Source of the DNA: Acidobacteriota bacterium
GTDB lineage: Bacteria; Acidobacteriota; Terriglobia; Acidiferrales; UBA7541
Direction of reading: 5' to 3'
Assembly (NCBI GenBank): GCA_013289695.1
Contig: JABCZK010000033.1
Location: 1-50,645, forward strand
DNA length: 50,645 nt
The translations under genes were made by a program, and so were the position numbers. This document shows, piece by piece, positions 7,861 through 16,323 of this stretch. The first letter of the stretch is position 1; the number at the start of each line of letters is the position of its first letter. The notes beneath the pieces are model-generated. The model made no database searches. It saw nothing but the letters and a program-made list of their open reading frames with translations, and had not been told where the DNA came from.

Positions 7861-8621
7861 ACAAGCTCTCTCGACGCCAAATCATTACTACCGGGCTCGC
7901 GGCCACCGCGGCTGCTTCCGGGCTGGCCGTGGCTGGGAAGCTCGCCGGGCGATATGGACTCATCCCGCCGGATTCGGGCGGCATTTATGGGCCCGGCGAA
8001 ACACTCACCTACGTTGCGCAGCGGGTATTGACTCGCCACACTCTGGCGCGTGAATTTTCTCAAAGCCAGATCTCCAACGATCCGTTTGCAAATCCAGTCG
8101 ATCCGCTGGGCGAAGAGTTCCAGCGCTTTCAGAGCGGGGCGTTTGTGGACTGGCGTCTGGCCGTTGATGGCATGATCGCCCGCCCGGCGTTCTTCTCGGT
8201 TGCTGAACTCAAGAGCTTTCCCGCCCGCACCCAAATCACGATGATCGGCTGCGAAGAAGGCTGGACATATATTGCCGAATGGACAGGCGTTCCACTCTCA
8301 CACATCCTGGAACTGGTCGGAACGCTGCCCCAGGCTCGATACGTTGTGTACCGCTCGATCCAACCCGAGGCATGGGATAGCATCGACATGGCTGAGGCGT
8401 TACACCCGCAGACTCTCGTCAGCTACGGTATGAACGGCGTTGATCTGCCTGTGCCATTCGGCGGACCTCTGCGCATGCGAATTCCCCGCCAACTCGGCTA
8501 CAAGAACGTCAAATACATCACCCGCCTCACGATCACTGATAACCTCAAACAGTTCGGCAAAGGCTTGGGCTCCGGCGAGCTGGGGGCAGAAGATGGCTAC
8601 GCGTGGTACGCAGGCATCTGA
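7857..8621 (+). CDS. Tat-exported molybdopterin-dependent oxidoreductase (sulfite-oxidase fold, MsrP/YedY-like)
   Basis: 254 residues. The N-terminus NKLSRRQIITTG followed by an Ala/Gly-rich stretch is a Tat signal, so a folded cofactor-loaded enzyme is exported. IGCEEGW supplies the conserved Mo-ligand Cys (C132), and PRQLGYKNVKYI near the C-terminus matches the family's cofactor-binding end. The gene overlaps the cytochrome by 4 nt (ATGA), implying translational coupling and a membrane haem / periplasmic Mo pair. The layout is like MsrPQ, but this cytochrome is of the b561/hydrogenase type rather than an obvious MsrQ. Substrate (sulfoxide, sulfite or other) cannot be read from sequence. Confidence 0.88.
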   Translation: MNKLSRRQIITTGLAATAAASGLAVAGKLAGRYGLIPPDSGGIYGPGETLTYVAQRVLTRHTLAREFSQSQISNDPFANPVDPLGEEFQRFQSGAFVDWRLAVDGMIARPAFFSVAELKSFPARTQITMIGCEEGWTYIAEWTGVPLSHILELVGTLPQARYVVYRSIQPEAWDSIDMAEALHPQTLVSYGMNGVDLPVPFGGPLRMRIPRQLGYKNVKYITRLTITDNLKQFGKGLGSGELGAEDGYAWYAGI

Positions 8622-8835
8622 CAGGGCAGACCATCGAATGTCTTGCACTGTGTATTTCACATCCATCCCTTGCACAAATAATCTCAACTCTTGATTGACG
8701 CTCTTACCAAGTGAAATCGCCGCGATCCTCAATGTCCGGTAACGCGGCAATCAGACAAGTCGAATCCACGTCAAGTACTTGCTGCTGCAGTTTTTCCACA
8801 GCCGCCATCATGTGATTGCCGCTGGCCAAGAAGAG

Positions 8836-8857
8836 CGTTTGGCCTATCGGCCAAACG
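8836..8857. terminator. Strong hairpin between convergent genes, terminator-like
   Basis: CGTTTGGCC (8836-8844) pairs perfectly with GGCCAAACG (8849-8857) around a 4-base loop. On the minus strand it lies 18 bp after the kelch gene's stop and is followed by CTCTTCTT. It can end that transcript and possibly readthrough from the molybdoenzyme operon on the other side. The rest of the 8622-8874 gap shows nothing. Confidence 0.6.
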
Positions 8858-8874
8858 GGGATCTCTAAGTTTCG

Positions 8875-10989
8875 TCAGTGGCCCGAGCCCTTCAGCTCAT
8901 CGCGCTTGATCTCAATTGGAAAGGGGAACGAAGATATTCCGGCACCGCTCACGATGAGCGAGTAGTTGCCGGGTGTAACTTCAGGATTAGGGGTGAAGTC
9001 TACAGTTTCGATTCCGTCTTCACCCACGACAATCTTGCTCCAGTTCGACGTGCGGGCGTAGAGGACGTTTCCGTGCGAGTCCACCATGCGAATGATCGGG
9101 TAGTTGGAGTCCATCTGGTCGTCGTCACCGTACGCAGCGCCCGACGATTGCCCATCGAGCTGCAGGCCGCTGAGCCGGAACTTGCCGCCACCCAGAGCGT
9201 TGACCTTGGTAATGAATGGCCGCAAGAACGGATTGGGCGCGTCCTCCGAGGTGTAAACCCAAAGCTGCGAGGAGCTATCGGAAAAAAGCAGCTGGCCTGT
9301 GGGAAGAATTAGCATACGCGTGGGATAGGAAGGTTCAAATGGGAGGTTGGGATCAGGCAGGGCCGAAGTGATCTGGTGAATCGAATTCATCAGCGGATCG
9401 AACTCAAACAGCTCGGTGGGAAGGCTGAAGGTGCCTCCCCAACTGATCGCATCAGCGCTGGTCGTTGCTGACGCCGGACTGCTGATGGTCACCTGTGAGG
9501 CAGAGTCCACACTCAGAATAAAGGATCCGGGCGTGATTCCTGAGCCGTTCACACTCCAGAAAACTTGCAAGATCGCCGTGGAGGGAATGCCGGTAATTAC
9601 CTGTGAGTCCGCGGTGATGTTTCCCGAAGATGTGAATTGAGAGGCGCCCGCGTCGGCCGCAAAGATGACATGGCCGTTGGGCAGGATGGCCCCCGGGGCG
9701 TCGTCGGCGCCAAACGGGGATGCGATCCCGTTCAGCGTGCCGCTGATGTCCGGTCCGGCTGTCCAAGCATTCCCAATAGGATTGTAGAGTGCGGTATGCT
9801 GCGTGGCGCCAATATCGAAAACCCGCCCGTCTTGTAGGCGGAGTGACGGGCCAAGTTCGAAGCCTAGATTCGGGCTGCTTAACTGCGGAATGGTTCCCTG
9901 GGCTGTGCCATCCGAGGGGCTGATGCTGCGCCATTTCCCGGTCCTGAGATCGTACTTCTCCGCGTAGCTCCCGTTTGTGGCAATGCTCTGGAACAGGTCG
10001 TAGGCGAGGATCGTGCCCTCGCTGGTCCTCGTCCAGCCTTCTTCATCGCTTGAGTCCTCCGCGTACACCTTCGTTCCTGAGGGACGCCAGGCGTTCGAGG
10101 CAACGTCGTATATGTAAGTGTTACCGTTGACCAGGTCACCCACAAGGATTTTTTGTTTCGACAGGAGCGTAGAGGGGTCATCTCCCAGGCACCCGGTAAG
10201 TTGATAGTACTCATTGAACGTAACGACGTTGGCGGTAAGCGTCTGCGATGCGGGTGAGGAGATTGTGATCTGCGTGGGCGAATCCACGCTCACGATTGTC
10301 GCCGGGAATGGAATCCCGTTGCCGAAAACTTGCTCACCCACAGTGAGCCCGGTTGTGTACGGATAAACGCCTGTTATCTGGGCGCTTCCACTCGTTGTGT
10401 TGCCGGAAACATAATAGAGGAAGGGGCAGTTAGGCTGATTCGGGTACGGCGTAATCAGTGACCACGCGTTGGTAAGTGGGTCATAGATCTCCCCCGTGTT
10501 CGACCAGTTCGGCAGCAGGCCAGGTCCGCTGTATTCTCCCCCAGCGACAAACAGCCTGCCGTCGGTCAAGATCTGGGAGGCGAAATAGAGCCGGGCGACG
10601 GGTTCCGGTGCCAGCGTGCTCCAGGTACCTTCGATGTAGCTACCCTTGGCATCCGGAGTCAACTTCATCCAGCTCTGGCCGTCATATGACTGTACGAGGA
10701 TTGATCCGTCCGTGGACTGAATCATGATTTGAACGCCGCTGTTGCCGGAGGGTGATTGGTTTGTCAGCGGCGTCCAGGGAGAGACTGCATTGCTTGTCGA
10801 ACTTGCGCGATTAACGGCGGCGCGTGATTGGAAATGAGTCGAGGCGGGCGTGGGCGCGTGTTGGGGTATATCGAAGGGGTGTGGGACAGGTTTAATTCGA
10901 TCCTGGGCAGACACGAACTGGGGCCAGGAGATCACGATCAGTACCAGAACTGCAAACGATGCCAAGCCTCTTGTCATCTGCGATTTCAT
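8875..10989 (-). CDS. Secreted kelch / galactose-oxidase-like beta-propeller protein
   Basis: 704 residues from ATG 10989, preceded by AAGGAGAG; the open frame runs further 5' but without support. Residues 8-29 are a Sec signal peptide ending VSAQ. Kelch-type strands recur (GRLFVAGGEY, GEIYDPLTNAW, YIYDVASNAW, TALYNPIGNAW, ELFEFDP). The last ~110 residues resemble the C-terminal Ig-like domain of galactose oxidase-type proteins (DFTPNPEVTPGNYSLIV). Two ~65-residue modules (195-258 and 455-522), each with G-N-x-T and TISSPAS motifs, look inserted between blades. The Tyr-Cys copper site of true oxidases is not evident, so binding or catalysis is undecided. It is monocistronic, convergent with the molybdoenzyme operon. 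Confidence 0.8.
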   Translation of the reverse strand: MKSQMTRGLASFAVLVLIVISWPQFVSAQDRIKPVPHPFDIPQHAPTPASTHFQSRAAVNRASSTSNAVSPWTPLTNQSPSGNSGVQIMIQSTDGSILVQSYDGQSWMKLTPDAKGSYIEGTWSTLAPEPVARLYFASQILTDGRLFVAGGEYSGPGLLPNWSNTGEIYDPLTNAWSLITPYPNQPNCPFLYYVSGNTTSGSAQITGVYPYTTGLTVGEQVFGNGIPFPATIVSVDSPTQITISSPASQTLTANVVTFNEYYQLTGCLGDDPSTLLSKQKILVGDLVNGNTYIYDVASNAWRPSGTKVYAEDSSDEEGWTRTSEGTILAYDLFQSIATNGSYAEKYDLRTGKWRSISPSDGTAQGTIPQLSSPNLGFELGPSLRLQDGRVFDIGATQHTALYNPIGNAWTAGPDISGTLNGIASPFGADDAPGAILPNGHVIFAADAGASQFTSSGNITADSQVITGIPSTAILQVFWSVNGSGITPGSFILSVDSASQVTISSPASATTSADAISWGGTFSLPTELFEFDPLMNSIHQITSALPDPNLPFEPSYPTRMLILPTGQLLFSDSSSQLWVYTSEDAPNPFLRPFITKVNALGGGKFRLSGLQLDGQSSGAAYGDDDQMDSNYPIIRMVDSHGNVLYARTSNWSKIVVGEDGIETVDFTPNPEVTPGNYSLIVSGAGISSFPFPIEIKRDELKGSGH

Positions 10990-11408
10990 GTCAGCTCTCC
11001 TTCTCAAACTCGGATCGAGAAACCCGCGTTGTCGAGGAATCCTAAGCGGGGAACTTCGCGCATCGTCACAAAACTCCAATGCAACGGCGCGACCTCGATT
11101 GCACAGAAAACCAGATTCTGAATTACTGCTGGGACCCAGGTGATGGCAGGCACGATATGTTAGAACCTTGCCAGAGTCAACGGCCAGCGCCGAGGTTCGA
11201 ACGGGGAGGGAGGGCGAGACTGACGTCAGAACCAACGTATGATCAAGGGACCAGTCCGTGATCCAAGTTCCGAATTTGCGAAGTCACGTTAGGTTCGAAA
11301 AAACCTGAATTGGCGATGGCCAAAATTCTGGCGTGTTGTCGATAACTCGGAAGCAATGGCCTAGGTCCCGATAAACGCATTTACCGAAGAAATCAAGTCG
11401 GATGTGTC
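10990..11408. other. Intergenic stretch upstream of the kelch gene
   Basis: This 419-base gap lies between the kelch gene start and the comM remnant. It contains a small hairpin GGTTCGAAAAAACC (11291-11304). No gene, repeat family member or clear promoter is seen. Confidence 0.4.
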
Positions 11409-11737
11409 ATGAAGATTGAAAGCTCCGCCTGCGTGCGCAGTCGCGTGCTGCGCGCTCGCGATATCCAGCTCGAACGGTATCGCCCCCCAAAAAAAACATC
11501 TACGCCAATTCGCAAATGCCGCCTAAGCTCATCCGCAAACATTGCGCCATCACCGCCGAAGGCGAAAAAATCCCGGAGACCGCCATCCAGCGCCTCGGCC
11601 TTTCCGCCCGCGCTCACGATCGCATCCTGAAAGTTTCGCGCACCATCGCCGACCTCGAGGGCGCCCCGTCCCTCGCGCCCAAACACCCGAGCGAAGCCAT
11701 CCAATACCGCACCCTCGACCGCACCTACTGGGCGTAA
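11409..11737 (+). pseudogene. comM: C-terminal remnant of a ComM/YifB Mg-chelatase-like AAA protein, frameshifted
   Basis: Two frames together spell the C-terminal ~110 residues of ComM. The first (11409 on) gives [20 protein letters not shown]. The second gives [16 protein letters not shown], then [20 protein letters not shown] and [13 protein letters not shown], ending in TAA 11735-11737. The shift falls in a C6A8 run at 11483-11496. The AAA core (Walker A/B and the rest of ~400 residues) is missing upstream, so this is a truncated relic and not just a frameshifted gene. Intact ComM is a helicase acting in natural transformation. Whether another copy exists cannot be seen here. Confidence 0.85.
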
Positions 11738-11819
11738 TGGTTTCAATATCCCGCAGGACTGGGTGGTCGTTTCGCACGGATTCGTGGATCGCACCGCACT
11801 CTGCGTGCGAGTGATTTGG

Positions 11820-12032
11820 CTAACTAGGATTTTTTGTGGCTCTCCGGTACTTCTCGCAGACATGCGACGCAAACGCCTTGTCGCGCTGCTGCTTGTAATG
11901 CGTCTTCATCTCATCAATTGATTCGCCGGCGGGCGGTCCCGAAGGGTTGAACATCCATGCGCATTCGCTGCACGCCCAGCCCTGAAAGTTCTGACTTGCC
12001 ACCTGTACCAGTTTGCGACGCCTCGCCTCCAT
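11820..12032 (-). CDS. Small Cys/His protein, possible zinc-binding, unknown function
   Basis: 70 residues. ATG 12032 is preceded by GAGGGGG. FQGWACSECAWMFNP holds a CxxC pair and FASHVCEKY a His-x-Cys near the C-terminus, with an amphipathic linker (DEMKTHYKQQRDK) between. The arrangement suggests one structural Zn site. The well-formed ribosome site and conserved-looking pattern support a real gene; similar small proteins of unknown role are, as far as I recall, common in Acidobacteriota. It lies downstream of the Crp-family gene on the same strand, 149 bp apart. Confidence 0.7.
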   Translation of the reverse strand: MEARRRKLVQVASQNFQGWACSECAWMFNPSGPPAGESIDEMKTHYKQQRDKAFASHVCEKYRRATKNPS

Positions 12033-12181
12033 GGGCCCCCTCGGGAAATAGCGTGGTTATGCTTCGGCCGAATTCACCCTGCATTGAATACACATCAAAA
12101 CTAGCCTGAACGTTCGAGGCCCGAACATTAACGATAGAAGGAGGCTACTGTCTGTGGGGTATCCGACACTGAGGCGAACCG

Positions 12182-12931
12182 CTATCGCAATCCGAGGTCG
12201 TCCTCGAACTGTCGAATCACGTCGTAACACTCACAAGCGGATTTTTCGAGTTTCCTGCGGTTCACAATTTTCACTGCGCTTCGCACGTAGGCTATGATTC
12301 CTTTTTTTTGCAGTACGGACGCCGCCAGGCTCACGGTGGACCTGTCGGTACCCATCATCGTCGCGATGAAATCGTGGGTGATCGGAAGCACTCCGGAATC
12401 CACTCGATCCTGTGTCATCAGCAGCCACCGGGAGAGACGCTGCTGTATATCGTGCAGCCGATTGCACGCCGCAGTCTGTGCCACTTGCATTCCTTGCAGC
12501 CCCGTATGCCTGTTCAACATCACCTGCAGCTGCGGCGCCGACCGCAGAATGCGCTGCAGCGCATTCCCCAGTATTCGCGAGCCTTCGCCGGCGATTTGGA
12601 TTATTTCGCGCACGGAACTTCTGCTCAAGCCGGCTGCCAATCCTGCTCCCACGTAGCCCTCGTTGCCTACTACGCCCACTTCCACGGTTCGGCCGTCTTT
12701 GGTCACCACCACTTGAGAAACCATTCCGCGATTCGGGAAATAAACAAACTCGATATTTCGCGTCGGCTCGTAAAGGCTCAGATGACCCGGCAAGTCGACA
12801 TTCGTCAAGTCCGGACGCATCAGTTCGTATTCATTGTCAGGCATGGCCAACAGTACCTTGTTCCTGACCGGTTTTCCGTCGACGTTGGTCCGCTGGTCCG
12901 TCGATGCCACTCGAAAGTTTTTCCCGCTCAT
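12182..12931 (-). CDS. Crp/Fnr-family transcription regulator
   Basis: 249 residues from ATG 12931, preceded by AGGGTGG; an in-frame GTG at 12937 overlaps that site and is less likely. Residues about 25-140 are a cNMP-binding-like beta-barrel (HLSLYEPTRNIEFVYFPNRGMVS...VEVGVVGNEGYVG). The C-terminus has a winged HTH with the recognition helix in MMGTDRSTVSLAASVLQKKGII. The barrel lacks Cys clusters for Fe-S and the canonical cAMP-binding Arg-Ser pair, so the effector is unknown. Targets may include the small Cys/His gene downstream. Confidence 0.88.
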   Translation of the reverse strand: MSGKNFRVASTDQRTNVDGKPVRNKVLLAMPDNEYELMRPDLTNVDLPGHLSLYEPTRNIEFVYFPNRGMVSQVVVTKDGRTVEVGVVGNEGYVGAGLAAGLSRSSVREIIQIAGEGSRILGNALQRILRSAPQLQVMLNRHTGLQGMQVAQTAACNRLHDIQQRLSRWLLMTQDRVDSGVLPITHDFIATMMGTDRSTVSLAASVLQKKGIIAYVRSAVKIVNRRKLEKSACECYDVIRQFEDDLGLR

Positions 12932-13151
12932 AGCCACCCTGAAAGGCGCCGAGGCGCCATGCGCTCGCGACGCGAAAACTCACAGCCTCTGAGTTCCGCA
13001 TCAATTCAACCAGAGGAGGGGATAAACAGTCTGTCCGAAACGGGACATCTCTCGGTTTCAATCTGGAGCAAGTCGCGCGGCGGAACGATGCGCGCTGGCC
13101 GGGGCTTCGGTGCCGTGAGCGCGGCTGAGGGCGCATGAATTTTGAGCCGGA

Positions 13152-13829
13152 ATGAAATCTGTACTAAACTCCGTCGGCGCGCCGCGCCACCGCCCTATGA
13201 CAGCTGCCATCGTTCCCGAACCTCGTTGGCCCGCTTTTGTCGCGATGCTCGCGGCTGGCGGCGTTTATCTGGCGCTGCCAGAGCGACTCTCGCTGGGACC
13301 CGGTTGGGGGTTGCTCGCGATAATCCTGGTCTTGATGGTCCCCATCGCGGTTTCGAACCGTCGTGGCGATTTCCACATCACCAGGCCTCTCGTCGTCATC
13401 GCCAACGGCGCCATCACCGTGGGCATGATTGCTTCGCTGGCTCTGCTGATCGAAGGTATCCCCCAGCATCGCGACTCCCCGATGGCCCTGTTGCGTGGAG
13501 CGCTGGCGCTCTGGTTCACCAACGTGGTAGTTTTCGCGCTGTGGTATTGGAAGCTGGATGCCGGCGGCCCTTCACGGCGCGACGCGCGCAGCGGGAGCCT
13601 AAAAAGCTCCTTTCTTTTTCCGCAGATGTTGAACGAGGAAGGCCGAGATCCCAACTGGTCGCCGCAATTCATGGACTACCTGTTCCTGGCGTTTAATACC
13701 AGCACGGCATTTTCTCCGACGGACACGGCCGTTCTTTCGCGTTGGGCCAAAGCAGGGACGATGTTGCAGTCGTTGATATCGCTCGCGATTGTGGTGCTGC
13801 TCGCCGCGCGTGCCGTGAATATTTTCTGA
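13152..13829 (+). CDS. DUF1345-family integral membrane protein
   Basis: 225 residues. Several hydrophobic helices are present: PAFVAMLAAGGVYLAL, LLAIILVLMVPIAV, ITVGMIASLALLI, LALWFTNVVVFALWYW and a C-terminal ISLAIVVLLAARAVNIF. The strongly patterned DYLFLAFNTSTAFSPTDTAVLSRWAK is the DUF1345 signature. Function is unknown. An in-frame ATG at 13197 is a possible alternative start; neither has a strong ribosome site. The VOC gene follows 38 bp downstream on the same strand and may be co-transcribed. Confidence 0.8.
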   Translation: MKSVLNSVGAPRHRPMTAAIVPEPRWPAFVAMLAAGGVYLALPERLSLGPGWGLLAIILVLMVPIAVSNRRGDFHITRPLVVIANGAITVGMIASLALLIEGIPQHRDSPMALLRGALALWFTNVVVFALWYWKLDAGGPSRRDARSGSLKSSFLFPQMLNEEGRDPNWSPQFMDYLFLAFNTSTAFSPTDTAVLSRWAKAGTMLQSLISLAIVVLLAARAVNIF

Positions 13830-13867
13830 GTTTCTCGTCTCACCTGCAAGCGCCCTGGAGGATTGCG

Positions 13868-14245
13868 ATGCTCGCTTCCAGCAGAATTGTTGGCATTGTT
13901 CCCACGCTGGATTCCACGCGAGCGCGAGAATTCTACGCAGGCAAACTTGGTTTTCAATTTGTCAGTGAAGATCCCTTCGCGCTGGTGGTCCGCGCCGGCG
14001 ACACCAAGATCCGCGTCTCCAAAGTTCCCAAGAACTTCGCGCCCGTCGCGTTCGCCATTCTCGGCTGGGAAGTGCAGGATATCGAAGCAGTCGTCGCCTG
14101 GCTCAAGGGCCGCGGCGTGACTTGCGAGAAATACCCGTTCGTGCAGGATCAGGAACTCGGCATCTGGACAGCACCCAACGGCGACAAGGTTGCCTGGTTC
14201 AAAGATCCCGATGGCAACCTCCTTTCAGTCGCCCAGCATGTCTGA
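13868..14245 (+). CDS. VOC-superfamily protein (glyoxalase/bleomycin-resistance-like)
   Basis: 125 residues; ATG 13868 preceded by GGAG. It has VOC beta-alpha-beta repeats: IVGIVPTLDSTRAREFYAGKLGF at the start and GIWTAPNGDKVAWFKDPDGNLLSVAQ at the end (the PDGN turn is typical). The usual metal Glu near the C-terminus (D-P-D-G-N-x-x-E) is replaced by Ser, so catalysis is doubtful and it may only bind a ligand. Its stop TGA is the first three bases of a dispersed palindrome (14243 on), so the repeat appears to have set the gene's end. Confidence 0.85.
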   Translation: MLASSRIVGIVPTLDSTRAREFYAGKLGFQFVSEDPFALVVRAGDTKIRVSKVPKNFAPVAFAILGWEVQDIEAVVAWLKGRGVTCEKYPFVQDQELGIWTAPNGDKVAWFKDPDGNLLSVAQHV

Positions 14246-14418
14246 ATCGCGCCACAGCGCGATGCGCCCTCAGATTCGGCAGTGCCGTATCGAAGGGTAC
14301 CGGCCGCCTGCTTTCTAGGCGGGCGTCGTTGCCTTTGAATTCGCAGCGCCGGCGTCCCGCCGGCTCTTCGTAGTTGACGTTGTAGCGGCCGGTCCCGCAA
14401 GACGGGACCGGGCAGCCG
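14243..14418. repeat. Cluster of four dispersed palindromic repeats
   Basis: Four elements lie side by side. 14243-14300 is a TGAATCGCGCC...CGAAGGG double hairpin, also found at 22472, 36552, 39386 and 41410. 14301-14328 is CGGCCGCCTGC...AGGCGGGCG (also 16211 and 22711). 14345-14370 is the AGCGCCGGCGTCCCGCCGGC type (also 28320 and 29964). 14385-14418 is a GGTCCCG/CGGGACC hairpin. All are GC-rich stem-loops without coding potential. Confidence 0.8.
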
Positions 14419-14486
14419 TCGCGGTCGGTGTCTAGCCGCTGCGGAGCCTATTCCGCGTTTTCGTCCGCAACACGCAAGGAGGCGCC

Positions 14487-15065
14487 ATGACAAAATCGTT
14501 GATCCTCGGAACCATCCTCGGCGGCTTGATGGCCTTCGTGTGGAGCTCGGTTTCGTGGGAACTCATCGGCTGGCACGAGAAGACCATGCTCGGATTCCAG
14601 AATGAAGACGACGTCGCGGCGGTGATCTCCTCGCACGCAACCCAGGATGGCACCTACATTTTGCCGAGCGTGCCGCCCGCCGCAGGAATGACGCCAGAAC
14701 AAAAGAAAAGCGCACTCGCCGCCGTGATGCAGAAGATGCAGACCGGTCCCATCATGGTCGCAGCAGTGCGCCGCGGCGGATTCGGTTCATACAGCCGCGG
14801 CCTGATCGTTCAACTGTTGAGCCTGATGGCCTCCGCATTCCTGCTCACGTGGCTGTTGCTGCAAACCACGGGCCTGACCTACGCGCGCCGTGTAGCGTTT
14901 CTCGCAATTGTGGGCCTCGCCGCCAGCGTCATCGTTGATCTTCCCAATTGGAACTGGTGGGGTTTCTCCGCCGCCTATACCGCCGTAAACCTGGCGGATT
15001 CCACACTCACCTGGCTAGTCGCAGGCCTCGTCATCGCGAAGGTAGCGAAGCCGGCGACGAATTAG
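14487..15065 (+). CDS. Integral membrane protein, unknown function
   Basis: 192 residues; ATG 14487 with AAGGAGG directly upstream. An N-terminal helix (LILGTILGGLMAFVWSSVSW) is followed by a ~70-residue presumably extracytoplasmic loop containing an ILPSVPPAAGMTPEQKK segment, then three further helices (VQLLSLMASAFLLTWLLL, VAFLAIVGLAASVIV, STLTWLVAGLVIAKV). I do not recognise the family with certainty. It is monocistronic, between the repeat cluster and the RsbW gene. Confidence 0.7.
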   Translation: MTKSLILGTILGGLMAFVWSSVSWELIGWHEKTMLGFQNEDDVAAVISSHATQDGTYILPSVPPAAGMTPEQKKSALAAVMQKMQTGPIMVAAVRRGGFGSYSRGLIVQLLSLMASAFLLTWLLLQTTGLTYARRVAFLAIVGLAASVIVDLPNWNWWGFSAAYTAVNLADSTLTWLVAGLVIAKVAKPATN

Positions 15066-15246
15066 ACTGTACGTCCCGTCCAACCGTATTTCGCGTCGCA
15101 CACATCTAACCTTTCGCAGCCAGTGCGCTTGCTGTTTGCGAACTGCGCAGCGCCCGTCGCGATCCATACCGAGACTTCATTGACTTGCACTCCGGCGCTG
15201 TGATAACCATACTCGCGTTCTTTTAAAGGACTATCCCCGACTTCGG

Positions 15247-15705
15247 ATGGCGGCCAAAACCCAGCGGATCGAAGTCATGCTCGAGACGCTTCTCGAGAGC
15301 GTGGACCTTGCGGAAAGCATTTCCATGCGCGTGGCCGAAGCCGCCGGCTTCCCCGAGGAAGAAGTCCACAAGATCGGCATGGCCGTCCGCGAAGGCGTGA
15401 TCAACGCTTACAATTACGGTAACCAGCAGGATCGCCAGAAGAAGATCATGATGACCGTTGAGCTCCAGCCGGACAACATGATCGTTCGCGTGCTCGACCA
15501 GGGCAAAGGCTTCGAGCTGACCGAAATACCCGATCCGCTCGCGGAAGAAAACTTGCTGCGCACTTCCGGCCGCGGCCTCTTCCTGATGCGCGCTTTCATG
15601 GATGATTTCAGAGTCGAACGCGGGCCCGAGGGCGGCGCCCACTTGATAATGGTCAAGAAGCTGCCCCAGCCAGTTTCTGATAACGGCAAGCACAAACCAG
15701 AGTAG
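15247..15705 (+). CDS. Anti-sigma-factor-type serine kinase (RsbW/SpoIIAB-like, HATPase_c_2)
   Basis: 152 residues with a GHKL ATP-binding fold: N-box GMAVREGVINAYNYGN (Glu and Asn for Mg-ATP), G1 box DQGKGFEL and G2 box SGRGLFLMRAFMD. The family binds a sigma factor or other target and phosphorylates an STAS antagonist. The STAS gene starts 20 bp downstream, making a partner-switching pair. The ribosome site before the ATG is weak. No sigma factor or PP2C phosphatase is adjacent, so the controlled target is elsewhere. Confidence 0.88.
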   Translation: MAAKTQRIEVMLETLLESVDLAESISMRVAEAAGFPEEEVHKIGMAVREGVINAYNYGNQQDRQKKIMMTVELQPDNMIVRVLDQGKGFELTEIPDPLAEENLLRTSGRGLFLMRAFMDDFRVERGPEGGAHLIMVKKLPQPVSDNGKHKPE

Positions 15706-15725
15706 AATCACTACACGAGGATCCC

Positions 15726-16070
15726 GTGCCTCTCCAAGGAACACGCCGCACGTTGGGCGACGTAACGATTGTTGATTTCAGCGGCAAGATTACCCTGGGC
15801 GAGGGCAGCGCCATGCTGCGCAATACCGTGCGCGAACTGGTCAACTCCGGCAGCAAGAAAATTCTGCTCAGCCTCTACGACGTGGATTACATAGATAGCT
15901 CCGGCATTGGCGAGCTCGTCAGCGCCTACACCACCGTGAAAAACGCCAGCGGCGAACTGAAGCTCCTGCATCTCACCAAACGCGTTCACGACATCCTGCA
16001 GATCACCCGCCTCTTCACCGTCTTCGACGTCCAGTCCGATGAAAACAACGCGATCCGCAGCTTCAAATAA
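15726..16070 (+). CDS. STAS-domain anti-sigma factor antagonist (RsbV/SpoIIAA-like)
   Basis: 114 residues from GTG 15726. VTIVDFSGKITLGEG and the conserved YIDSSGIGELV loop, with the phosphorylatable serine (S58/S59), identify an STAS antagonist; KLLHLTKRVHDILQITRL is the usual C-terminal helix. It should be phosphorylated by the RsbW-like kinase encoded just upstream and, when unphosphorylated, sequester that kinase. The 20-bp spacing implies one operon. Confidence 0.9.
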   Translation: MPLQGTRRTLGDVTIVDFSGKITLGEGSAMLRNTVRELVNSGSKKILLSLYDVDYIDSSGIGELVSAYTTVKNASGELKLLHLTKRVHDILQITRLFTVFDVQSDENNAIRSFK

Positions 16071-16210
16071 TCTCGCCACACCACCGAGCCCCTTTTGGAG
16101 TGCCGCGGCTTGCCGCCGCTTTCGTCGAACCTAAATGCCCGGCAGCAAAACGATCCAGGCGAGGCTTGCCTCGCCGGCTTTTTCTGTTGCACTCACTTTT
16201 GAATTTGTAA

Positions 16211-16242
16211 CGGCCGCCTGCTGCTGGGGCGGGCGCCTTTGA
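16211..16242. repeat. Dispersed palindrome, CGGCCGCCTG family
   Basis: CGGCCGCCTGC...GGGGCGGGCG followed by CCTTTGA, almost the same as 22711-22742 and related to 14301-14328. It lies in the otherwise empty 16071-16323 gap after the rsbV-like gene. Confidence 0.75.
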
Positions 16243-16323
16243 TTTTGTGGTCGAGTTTTCGATGAGCGCCGACTGGCAGGAAGCACTCAATCCGCGCCGT
16301 TATAGTAGGGTGCTGATCTAAAT

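Noticed and set aside
11190..11215. GGTTCGAA resembling a tRNA T-arm
   Set aside because: No acceptor, anticodon or D-arm pairing around it.
11393..11872. 159-codon minus-strand frame over the comM remnant
   Set aside because: Its translation is the antisense of clear ComM sequence and has no recognisable feature.
14243..14418. Repeat cluster as a possible CRISPR
   Set aside because: Elements are different palindromes without regular spacers, and no cas genes are present.
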